From positions 1-5,936 of the forward strand of contig JAFAGU010000063.1 of NCBI GenBank assembly GCA_019237595.1: a stretch of 5,936 nt of DNA, read 5' to 3'. The position numbers were made by a program, and so were the translations under genes. Below the pieces are notes generated by a model. It was not told the origin of the DNA, searched no databases, and saw only the letters and a list, made by a program, of their open reading frames with translations. Shown here piece after piece: positions 1 to 5,936 of the stretch; position 1 is the first letter of the stretch; the number at the start of each line of letters is the position of its first letter. The stretch is from Betaproteobacteria bacterium. Its GTDB lineage: Bacteria > Pseudomonadota > Gammaproteobacteria > Burkholderiales > SG8-39.

Positions 1-515
1 CCGTCAAGGTCGAGAACGCGGTGAAGACAATCAACGCTTCGCAGCCGGACGCCGTCGTGATGATCAGCGCCTACACGTCGTGCGCGGAGTTCATCCGCCA
101 GATGCGCAAGGCGGGCAGCGCGGCGCAGTTCTACAACGTGTCCTTCGTCGGCAGCAAGGCGCTCGCGAGCGCGCTCGGCCAGGAGGGCGTGGGCGTGGGC
201 ATCTCGCAGGTCGTGCCCTTCCCCTGGGGGCTCGCCGTGCCGGTGGTCAAGGAATACCAGCAGCTTTCGAAGAAGGCGGGCAGCCCCGACGCCGACTTCG
301 GGGCGATGGAAGGCTTCCTCGTCGCGAAGGTGTTCGTCGAGGGCCTCAAGCGGACCGGGCGCGACGTGACGCGCGAGAAGTTCATCGACGCCATGGAGAA
401 GATGCAGGACGTGGACCTTGGCGGCTTCTTCGTCACTTACACGCCGAACAATCACGCGGGCTCGAAGTTCGTCGACCTGACGATCATCGCCCGCGACGGG
501 AAGTTCTTGCGCTAG
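1..515 (+). CDS. ABC transporter substrate-binding protein, branched-chain amino acid (LivJ/Peripla_BP_6) type, C-terminal part
   Basis: Only the last 170 residues are present; the frame is open from base 3 to a TAG at 513-515 and the start lies before the window. The sequence reads like the C-terminal half of Peripla_BP_6 proteins. It has a segment on ligand-induced position or candidate solutions (QPDAVVMISAY), then GQEGVGVGISQVVPFPWG, then a helix of the form FGAMEGFLVAKVFVEGLKR, and a C-terminal TYTPNNHAGSKFVDL strand followed by a closing IARDGKF strand. Family members are usually about 370-400 residues, so roughly the first half is missing. Proteins of this family bind small solutes in the periplasm, classically Leu/Ile/Val, amides or aromatic acids, for an ABC importer; the ligand cannot be told from this part. 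A GTG at 21 is in frame but lies inside the domain and is not the start. The gene sits 29 bases before pilJ on the same strand, so it may act as a sensory accessory rather than, or as well as, a transporter subunit. No permease or ATPase gene is visible here. Confidence 0.88.
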   Translation, partial: VKVENAVKTINASQPDAVVMISAYTSCAEFIRQMRKAGSAAQFYNVSFVGSKALASALGQEGVGVGISQVVPFPWGLAVPVVKEYQQLSKKAGSPDADFGAMEGFLVAKVFVEGLKRTGRDVTREKFIDAMEKMQDVDLGGFFVTYTPNNHAGSKFVDLTIIARDGKFLR

Positions 516-532
516 TCGGAAACGAAGGCACT

Positions 533-537
533 GGGAG
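533..537 (+). promoter_or_regulatory. Ribosome binding site of pilJ
   Basis: GGGAG lies 7 bases before the ATG at 545, at normal Shine-Dalgarno spacing, in an A-rich leader. It settles the pilJ start: the next in-frame ATG, at 632, has no comparable purine run before it. The 29-base gap containing this site shows no hairpin terminator and no clear promoter, consistent with read-through from the upstream gene. Confidence 0.7.
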
Positions 538-544
538 AAAAGAA

Positions 545-2662
545 ATGGCATTCAAGATCGGAGCACTGAAACTTCCCTTCGGCGGAAAGGGCGCCGCGGC
601 CCCCGCGCCGGACGCCGGGCCCTCCTCGGTCATGGCGCGGCCGCTGCCCGTGCTCGGCAAGCTCGCCTTCGGCCAGCAGCTGCGCATCCTCACGACGATC
701 CTCCTCGTCGCGCTCGTGCTCGACGGGGCCCTGGTCGCCTACGACGCCTATCGCGGCACGGTCTCCACGGCCTACATCGCCGCGGTCGGGAAGATCCGCA
801 TGCTCTCGCAGCGCCTCGCCAAGGCCGCCCAGCAGGCCTCGCAGGGCAACCGCGAGGCCTTCAAGCAGCTGCGCCAGAGCCGCGACGAGTTCGCCTCGCT
901 CATGAAGGTGCTCGAGAACGGAGGCGAGCTCCTCGGCGCGACGGTTCCGGCGACCGGCGCAGGGCCGCACCCCGCGCTCGAGAAGCTCGACGGCGAATGG
1001 AAGAAGACCGAGCACAACGCCTCGGTGGTCGTGGACGAGGAGCGCAACCTCGTCGCGCTCGGGGAAGCGGTGCGCTCGATCAATGCCAATAACCCGACGC
1101 TGCTCGAGCTCGCCGACGAGATCTCGGCGCTTTCGGTCCAGAGCGGCGGCTCGCCGCGGCAGAACGCCGTCACCGGCCAGCTCGTCATGCTGACCCAGCG
1201 CATGGCGAAGAACGCGAACACGATGCTCGCGAGCGACATCGTCGACCCGGAAGTCGCGTTCCTGCTCGGCAAGGACACGAACACGTTCCGCGACACGCTC
1301 CAGGCGCTTCTCAAGGGCAGCGACGCCCTGCGCATCCAGGAGGTCCGCGACCCCGACATGAAGGCGAAGCTCTCGGAGCTCGAGGTGGGCTTCCGCGAAT
1401 ACCAGCGCGGCGTCTCGGAGATCCTCGGCAACATGCAGCGGCTCGTGAACGCGAAGCGCGCCACCCGCGACATCTTCAACGACAGCGAGTCGCTCCTCGC
1501 CGCCGCCGAGGGCCTCGACCTCGCCTACCAGGAGGAGATCGCGACGCGGACCTACGACTTCATCGGCATGGGCGTGCTCTCGGTGCTCGCCCTCGCCATG
1601 CTGCTGCTGATCGGCAAGGTCTACCTCGACGACAGCCGCCGCCGCGCCGAGGAGTCGGAGCGCGAGAGCAGCCAGAACCAGCAGGCCATCCTGCGGCTCC
1701 TCGACGAGATCGGCAACCTCGCGAGCGGCGACCTCACGGTGCGCGCCAAGGTGACCGAGGAGGTGACCGGCGCGATCGCCGACTCGATCAACTACACGAT
1801 CGACGAGCTGCGACGCCTCGTGACCGGCATCAACTCGGCGGCCTCCGAGGTGACCTCGGCGACGCAGCAGGCGCAGAACGTGACCTCGCAGCTCCTGCAG
1901 GCGGCGCAGAAGCAGTCGACGGAGATCCAGGGCGCGGGCCGCGCGGTCGCGCAGATGACCCAGACGATGACCGAGGTGTCGAAGAACGCGGCCGACTCGG
2001 CCAAGGTGGCGGAGAGCTCGCTCCACGCCGCCGAAAAAGGCGCGCAGGCGGTGCAGAACGCGATCCGCGGCATGAACGACATCCGCGAGCAGATCCAGGA
2101 GACCTCCAAGCGCATCAAGCGCCTGGGCGAAAGCTCCCAGGAGATCGGCGAGATCGTGCAGCTGATCTCGGACATCACGGAGCAGACCAACGTGCTCGCC
2201 CTCAACGCCGCCATCCAGGCCGCCTCCGCGGGCGAAGCGGGACGCGGGTTTACCGTAGTCGCGGAAGAGGTGCAGCGCCTCGCCGAGCGCTCCGCCGAGG
2301 CGACCAAGCACATCAGCGCGATCGTGAAGTCGATTCAGCGCGACACCCAGGACGCGGTGGAGGCCATGGAGCGAAGCACCGCGGGCGTGGTCCAAGGGAC
2401 CAAGACCGCGGACGAGGCCGACCAGGCCCTGCGCGAGATCTCGCAGGTGTCGAACCGCCTCGCCGAGCTGATCGGCAGCATCTCGAACGCGACCCAGCAG
2501 CAGGCGGACGCGGCGACCAAGGTGGCCGCGAACATGAAGGCGATCCTTGCGGTCACGCAGCTCACGACGGAGGGCACGAAGCAGACCGCGGCCTCGGCCG
2601 CGAAGCTGACCGCGCTCGCGCAGGGCCTGAAGAGCTCGGTGTCGGGCTTCAAGCTCGCCTGA
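545..2662 (+). CDS. pilJ: Type IV pilus methyl-accepting chemotaxis transducer PilJ
   Basis: This is a complete 705-residue inner-membrane chemoreceptor of the Chp/Pil system that controls twitching motility. Residues 1-45 are a basic, Ala/Pro-rich cytoplasmic stretch. TM1 is about 46-66. The periplasmic region carries two copies of the PilJ-type sensor motif, KIRMLSQRLAK (83-93) and LVMLTQRMAK (213-222), as expected for tandem PilJ domains. TM2 is about 338-360. A HAMP-like region follows at about 357-430, with the PilJ-typical ILRLLDEI at 382-389 and GDLTVRAKVTEEVTGAIADS at 395-414. The rest is the MCP coiled-coil hairpin. Its adaptor arm contains IREQIQETSKRIKRLGESSQ at 513-532 and its tip is at about 541-575 (EQTNVLALNAAIQAASAGEAGRGF). 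The C-terminus VSGFKLA matches the PilJ end as I recall it from Pseudomonas; there is no NWETF-type CheR/CheB tether. At the tip, the usual Glu and Arg of IEAARAGE are Gln558 and Ser561, a PilJ-lineage feature. The ATG at 545 has a good ribosome binding site. The frame is open back to 80, but that part overlaps the upstream gene out of frame. The partner kinase gene follows after 34 bases. I am very confident of the family; the ligand is unknown. Confidence 0.96.
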   Translation: MAFKIGALKLPFGGKGAAAPAPDAGPSSVMARPLPVLGKLAFGQQLRILTTILLVALVLDGALVAYDAYRGTVSTAYIAAVGKIRMLSQRLAKAAQQASQGNREAFKQLRQSRDEFASLMKVLENGGELLGATVPATGAGPHPALEKLDGEWKKTEHNASVVVDEERNLVALGEAVRSINANNPTLLELADEISALSVQSGGSPRQNAVTGQLVMLTQRMAKNANTMLASDIVDPEVAFLLGKDTNTFRDTLQALLKGSDALRIQEVRDPDMKAKLSELEVGFREYQRGVSEILGNMQRLVNAKRATRDIFNDSESLLAAAEGLDLAYQEEIATRTYDFIGMGVLSVLALAMLLLIGKVYLDDSRRRAEESERESSQNQQAILRLLDEIGNLASGDLTVRAKVTEEVTGAIADSINYTIDELRRLVTGINSAASEVTSATQQAQNVTSQLLQAAQKQSTEIQGAGRAVAQMTQTMTEVSKNAADSAKVAESSLHAAEKGAQAVQNAIRGMNDIREQIQETSKRIKRLGESSQEIGEIVQLISDITEQTNVLALNAAIQAASAGEAGRGFTVVAEEVQRLAERSAEATKHISAIVKSIQRDTQDAVEAMERSTAGVVQGTKTADEADQALREISQVSNRLAELIGSISNATQQQADAATKVAANMKAILAVTQLTTEGTKQTAASAAKLTALAQGLKSSVSGFKLA

Positions 2663-2686
2663 ACGACGAAGGAACGAGAGGCCACC

Positions 2687-2690
2687 GGGA
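2687..2690 (+). promoter_or_regulatory. Possible weak ribosome binding site of chpA
   Basis: GGGA ends 6 bases before the TTG at 2697. It is a short match to the Shine-Dalgarno core; an alternative purine run (GAGAGG, about 2676-2681) is further away. The weak site, together with a TTG start and the closeness of the pilJ stop, suggests low or translationally coupled initiation, but the call is tentative. Confidence 0.35.
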
Positions 2691-2696
2691 CCCCGC

Positions 2697-5600
2697 TTGA
2701 GCGCCGTCGCCGACACCACGCTCCTTTCCTGGATCAGCGCCGAGGTGGACCAGGCGCTGAACCTCGTGCGCTCGAACATCGCCAAGTCGGCGTCGGCGCC
2801 GGGCGAGGAAGCGGCATGGAAGGTGAGCCCCGGCCACCTGCACCAGGTGGCGGGAGCGCTGCGCATGGTCGGCCTCGCCGGCGCGACGAAGTTCTGCGAG
2901 GCGCTCGAAGCCAGCCTTTCGGGCGAAAAGTCGCCGGACAAGCTGAGCGCCATCGACCGCGCGGTGCTTGCGCTCAAGGAGTTCGTGAACGACCTCGCGC
3001 ACGGGAAGGCGAACGTGCCGCTGCGCCTCCTGCCGGCCTACCGCGAGATCGCCCCTTCGCCCGATGCGGCCGAGCGGGACCTTTTCTTTCCCGACCTTTC
3101 GCCGATCGCACCGGCGCATCCCGCGGCACGCGAGCTGCCGCCGGGCGAGCTCGGGCCATACTTGCTCGCGGCGCGCACGCGCTACCAGCGCGGCATGCTG
3201 GGTTGGCTGCGCGGCCAGGCAGGGCTCGAGGACATGCGTGCCGCCGTGGATTCGCTGCACCAGGTTGCCTCGCAGCTGCCGGAGCCGCGCGCGCTGTGGT
3301 GGGCGGCGGGCGGTCTCTTCGACGCGTTCGCCGCTTCGCCGGAGCCCCAATGGGCCGCAGCGTCGAAGCCGATCTGCAACCGCATCGACCTCCTGATGCG
3401 CGACCTGGCCGCCGGGACGCACAAAGGCAGCGAGCCGCTCGCGCGCGAGGTCTTGTATGCGATCGCGAAGGCGAAGCCCTCGAGCGATCGCATCCGCGAC
3501 ATCAAGCGGCTCTACGGACTCGAATCGCTTTTCCCGGGCGCCGACGGCGCAGCGGTCCTCGAGCTGGACATGGACCGGCTCGAGCCGGCGCTCTCCGACC
3601 TGCGCTCGCGCCTGGATGCGCTGAAAGGCGTATGGCTGCAGTACGTGTCCGGCGAGCCGCGGAGCGTCCTGCGCTTCCGGGAGCTCGTCGCCTCGTTCAA
3701 GGAAAAGGCCGCGGAGCTCGACAATCGCCAGCTCGTGAAGCTGCTCGACGCGATCGCGCTGGTGTGCGCCAAGCTTCCGGACCCGCACCCTGCGCAGAAG
3801 CAGTTCATGGTGATCGAGATGGCCTCGGCCTTCCTACTGCTCGAGAGCATCATCGAGCACTTCGCGACGCCGGCCGACGACCTCGAGCAGCAGATCGGCA
3901 TCCTCGGCGGGTGGCTGCTCGACGCAGCTCAGGGAAAATCGACCGGCGCCGTGCCCCCCGGCCTGCGCTCCGAGCTCAGCCGCGAGATCGGCGCGATGCA
4001 GCTTCGCGCCCAGGTGGCGAAGGAGATCCTTGCCAACCTGCACCATACCGAGCAGGTCCTCGACGCGTTCGCGCGCGACCCGTCCAAGCGCGACACGCTC
4101 GAAGGCCTGGAGCCGTTCCTGAGGCAGATCCACGGGGCGCTCAAGGTGCTCGGATTCGAACGTCCGGCCGACGTGCTGTCCATCTGCCAGACGATGATCG
4201 CCACCCTTGCCGTGGCGGACCATCCGCAGGCGGCGCAGGACCTCGACTGGATCGCCGAGGGACTCTCGAGCCTCGGCTTCTTCCTCGATCCGTGCCTGCG
4301 CGGGGCGCCCCCCGCGGAGCAGGCGATCAAGCTCTTTTTCCGCCGCTACGAGCAGCGGGCCCAGGCGGGAGCGCCATCGAGCGAGCAGGAGCCGGTGATA
4401 CCGGACCTCGTGCTCGACGATGGTCCTTCGGAGCCTTCGGCGATCGACTTTGCCGCCACGATCGTGGCCTCGGCCGCCGTGCCGGTCGCCGAGTCCGCGG
4501 CGCCACAGGCGCCGGCGGCGCCGGCCCATACGCCGGCGGAGCCCTCGCGGCCGCCGGTCAACCAGGAGCTCCTCGAGATCTACCTCGACGAGGCAGGCGA
4601 GGTGCTCGGCACCATCAACGCCGCGCTGCCCGAATGCCGCGACCAGCCGAACAACCGCGATGCGATCACCACGATCCGGCGCGCCTTCCATACGTTGAAG
4701 GGCAGCGGCCGCATGGTCGGCCTCATGGACCTGGGCGAGGTCGCCTGGGAGATCGAGCAGGTGATGAACCGGTGGCTCGAGCAGCAGCGCCCCGCGACGA
4801 AGACGCTCCTCGAGCTGATCGCGCAGGCGAGCGGCGCCTTCGCGGGCTGGGTGGAGCAGCTGCGCGCCGGCACGCTGCAGGGCGAAATCGACGCGCGGGC
4901 GATCGTCGAGCTCGCGAGGAAGTTGAAGTCGGGCGAGATCACCGAGCCGCCCGTCGAAGCGGCTCCGCCTGCCGAGCCCGACGAGGTCATCATCGGCGAC
5001 GTGCGGCTCTCGCGCGCGATGTTCGACATCTACATGCAGGAAGCGCAGGGGCATGTCGCGACGCTGGAGGACCAGGTCCGCCGCTGGGGCGAGGCACCGC
5101 AGGCGGAGACGCCGCATGAATTCCTGCGCGCCGCCCACACGCTTGCGAGCAGCTCGCGCACCGCGGGCTTCACCACCATCGCGGATCTCGCGGGCGCGGT
5201 CGAGCAGTGGGTGCCGTTCGCAACGCACGTCGCCGAGGCCACGGACAGGCAACGCGTGCAGGCCGCCGTGCAGCACCTGCGCCGCATGGTCGAGTCCGTG
5301 CTGCGCCGGGAGGCTCCGGCCCGCGCGCCGGACATTACGCAGAACCTGATCGACCTCACGCAGCGCCTGCAGGCGCTGCCGGTTCCAGCGCCCGCCCCGG
5401 AAGCAAGCCTCGCGATCGACCTCAGCGCGATCGACCTCGACCTCGGGGCCGCTACAGTGGTGGTCGATACGAAGAAAGAAAAAGAGGCCGCGAAGCCAGT
5501 CGAGAAGACGCCGGCGATCGTCGTCGAGCAAGCGGCGAGCGCCGCTTTCGCGCCCGCAGCGGCGGCCCCCACGGGTCGCGAGCTGCGCAAGATGCACGAC

Positions 5601-5936
5601 GACATCGACGAGCAGCTGCTGCCGATCTTCCTGGAGGAAGCGCAGGAGCTGCTGCCGCAGATCGGGAGCGACATCCGCGACTGGAAGGCGAATGCCGGCG
5701 ACATGACGATCGTGCATTCGCTCCAGCGCGCCCTGCACACGCTCAAGGGCAGCGCGCGCATGGCGGGCGCGATCCGGCTGGGCGAGCTCACGCACATCAT
5801 GGAAAGCCGCATCGAGGTGGCCCTCGAGACGGCGGAAGTCACTCCCGCGCTCTTTGCCGAGCTGGAGGAGAAGCTCGACCGGCTGAGCCTCGACCTCGAG
5901 CGGATGCAGTCGCCCGCTGCCGCGGAGCCCGCTGCG
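2697..5936 (+). CDS. chpA: Chp/Pil-system hybrid histidine kinase ChpA (PilL), N-terminal 1,080 residues
   Basis: The frame is open from the TTG at 2697 to the last base, with no stop, so the 3' end is missing. ChpA is the cytoplasmic CheA-like kinase that takes signals from PilJ and phosphorylates the pilus response regulators PilG and PilH. Residues 1 to about 550 resemble the FimL-like N-terminus of Pseudomonas ChpA, including ILWDxxEV-like opening LLSWISAEVDQAL, LRLLPAYREI, ERDLFFPDLSP, AREVLYAIAKAKPSS and IKRLYGLESLFP. It holds HPt-like cores at His49 (LHQVAGALRMVG) and His479 (IHGALKVLGF). An Ala/Pro-rich linker (about 555-622) leads to a canonical HPt domain (about 623-745, His665 in FHTLKGSGRMVGL). 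Next is a degenerate HPt (about 773-870, His814 in AHTLASSSRTAGF), a second long linker (about 872-960), and a canonical HPt (about 968-1075, His1014 in LHTLKGSARMAGA). The TTG is chosen because no other in-frame start lies nearby upstream and because it puts the conserved Trp at residue 12, where I recall it in Pseudomonas ChpA. Family members often exceed 1,800 residues, with H-kinase dimerisation, ATPase, CheW and receiver domains at the C-terminus; none of these is visible here. Confidence 0.94.
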   Translation, partial: MSAVADTTLLSWISAEVDQALNLVRSNIAKSASAPGEEAAWKVSPGHLHQVAGALRMVGLAGATKFCEALEASLSGEKSPDKLSAIDRAVLALKEFVNDLAHGKANVPLRLLPAYREIAPSPDAAERDLFFPDLSPIAPAHPAARELPPGELGPYLLAARTRYQRGMLGWLRGQAGLEDMRAAVDSLHQVASQLPEPRALWWAAGGLFDAFAASPEPQWAAASKPICNRIDLLMRDLAAGTHKGSEPLAREVLYAIAKAKPSSDRIRDIKRLYGLESLFPGADGAAVLELDMDRLEPALSDLRSRLDALKGVWLQYVSGEPRSVLRFRELVASFKEKAAELDNRQLVKLLDAIALVCAKLPDPHPAQKQFMVIEMASAFLLLESIIEHFATPADDLEQQIGILGGWLLDAAQGKSTGAVPPGLRSELSREIGAMQLRAQVAKEILANLHHTEQVLDAFARDPSKRDTLEGLEPFLRQIHGALKVLGFERPADVLSICQTMIATLAVADHPQAAQDLDWIAEGLSSLGFFLDPCLRGAPPAEQAIKLFFRRYEQRAQAGAPSSEQEPVIPDLVLDDGPSEPSAIDFAATIVASAAVPVAESAAPQAPAAPAHTPAEPSRPPVNQELLEIYLDEAGEVLGTINAALPECRDQPNNRDAITTIRRAFHTLKGSGRMVGLMDLGEVAWEIEQVMNRWLEQQRPATKTLLELIAQASGAFAGWVEQLRAGTLQGEIDARAIVELARKLKSGEITEPPVEAAPPAEPDEVIIGDVRLSRAMFDIYMQEAQGHVATLEDQVRRWGEAPQAETPHEFLRAAHTLASSSRTAGFTTIADLAGAVEQWVPFATHVAEATDRQRVQAAVQHLRRMVESVLRREAPARAPDITQNLIDLTQRLQALPVPAPAPEASLAIDLSAIDLDLGAATVVVDTKKEKEAAKPVEKTPAIVVEQAASAAFAPAAAAPTGRELRKMHDDIDEQLLPIFLEEAQELLPQIGSDIRDWKANAGDMTIVHSLQRALHTLKGSARMAGAIRLGELTHIMESRIEVALETAEVTPALFAELEEKLDRLSLDLERMQSPAAAEPAA

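Noticed and set aside
80..544. Upstream in-frame extension of pilJ to an ATG at 80
   Set aside because: The translated extension is Arg/Gly-rich and overlaps the binding-protein gene out of frame. The ATG at 545 has a good ribosome binding site and gives the expected PilJ N-terminal layout.
2663..2696. Possible terminator or promoter between pilJ and chpA
   Set aside because: No stable inverted repeat with a T run and no recognisable -35/-10 pair is visible in the 34 bases.
512..2977. Long antisense open frame (821 codons) opposite pilJ
   Set aside because: Its product is a low-complexity Arg/Leu/His/Asp-rich sequence with no domain. It is explained by G/C-rich third positions of pilJ suppressing stop codons on the other strand.
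3078..3104. Pyrimidine-rich stretch with GACCTTT occurring twice
   Set aside because: It lies within coding sequence (Asp-Leu codons of RDLFFPDLSP) and is explained by the protein sequence.
3237..3300. His188 (SLHQVASQL) in ChpA as a further HPt site
   Set aside because: The Gly residues and following hydrophobic pattern of an HPt core are absent; it fits better as part of the FimL-like helical region.
2816..5119. Long + strand open frame (767 codons) overlapping chpA in another frame
   Set aside because: It is Arg/Ala/Gly/Pro-rich without any recognisable motif, while the overlapping frame from 2697 gives clear ChpA and HPt sequence throughout.
3834..5795. Antisense open frame (653 codons) opposite chpA
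   Set aside because: Same compositional shadow effect; an Arg/Leu/Asp/His-rich product with no domain.

Overview
The window comes from a G+C-rich proteobacterial chromosome with strong G/C preference at third codon positions. The gene content (a twitching-motility chemosensory transducer and kinase, plus a LivJ-type solute-binding protein) suggests a betaproteobacterium. That assignment is an inference from gene content and composition; no rRNA or other marker is present. The window is almost entirely coding, all on the + strand.

Layout: (1) Bases 1-515 hold the 3' end of a branched-chain-amino-acid-type (Peripla_BP_6) ABC substrate-binding protein. (2) After a 29-base gap with a good ribosome binding site, 545-2662 encodes a complete 705-residue PilJ, the methyl-accepting transducer of the type IV pilus Chp/Pil chemosensory system. 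(3) After a 34-base gap, an open frame begins at a TTG at 2697 and runs without a stop to the last base. It encodes the first 1,080 residues of ChpA (PilL), the giant multi-phosphotransfer histidine kinase of the same system. The kinase catalytic, CheW-like and receiver domains expected of ChpA would lie beyond the right edge.

How they fit together: PilJ senses in the periplasm and signals through its cytoplasmic hairpin to ChpA. ChpA passes phosphate from its HPt domains to the PilG and PilH response regulators, which control pilus extension and retraction and, in some species, cAMP synthesis. The short same-strand gaps and lack of visible terminators suggest that all three genes are co-transcribed. 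The notable point is the gene order: the pilI/pilH/pilG genes usually found immediately before pilJ are not there, and a periplasmic binding protein takes their place. This raises the possibility that a binding protein feeds ligand information to PilJ.

The remaining long open frames on either strand are composition-driven shadows of these genes. I see no RNA genes, mobile elements, CRISPR arrays or large repeats. No gene-free stretch exceeds 34 bases.
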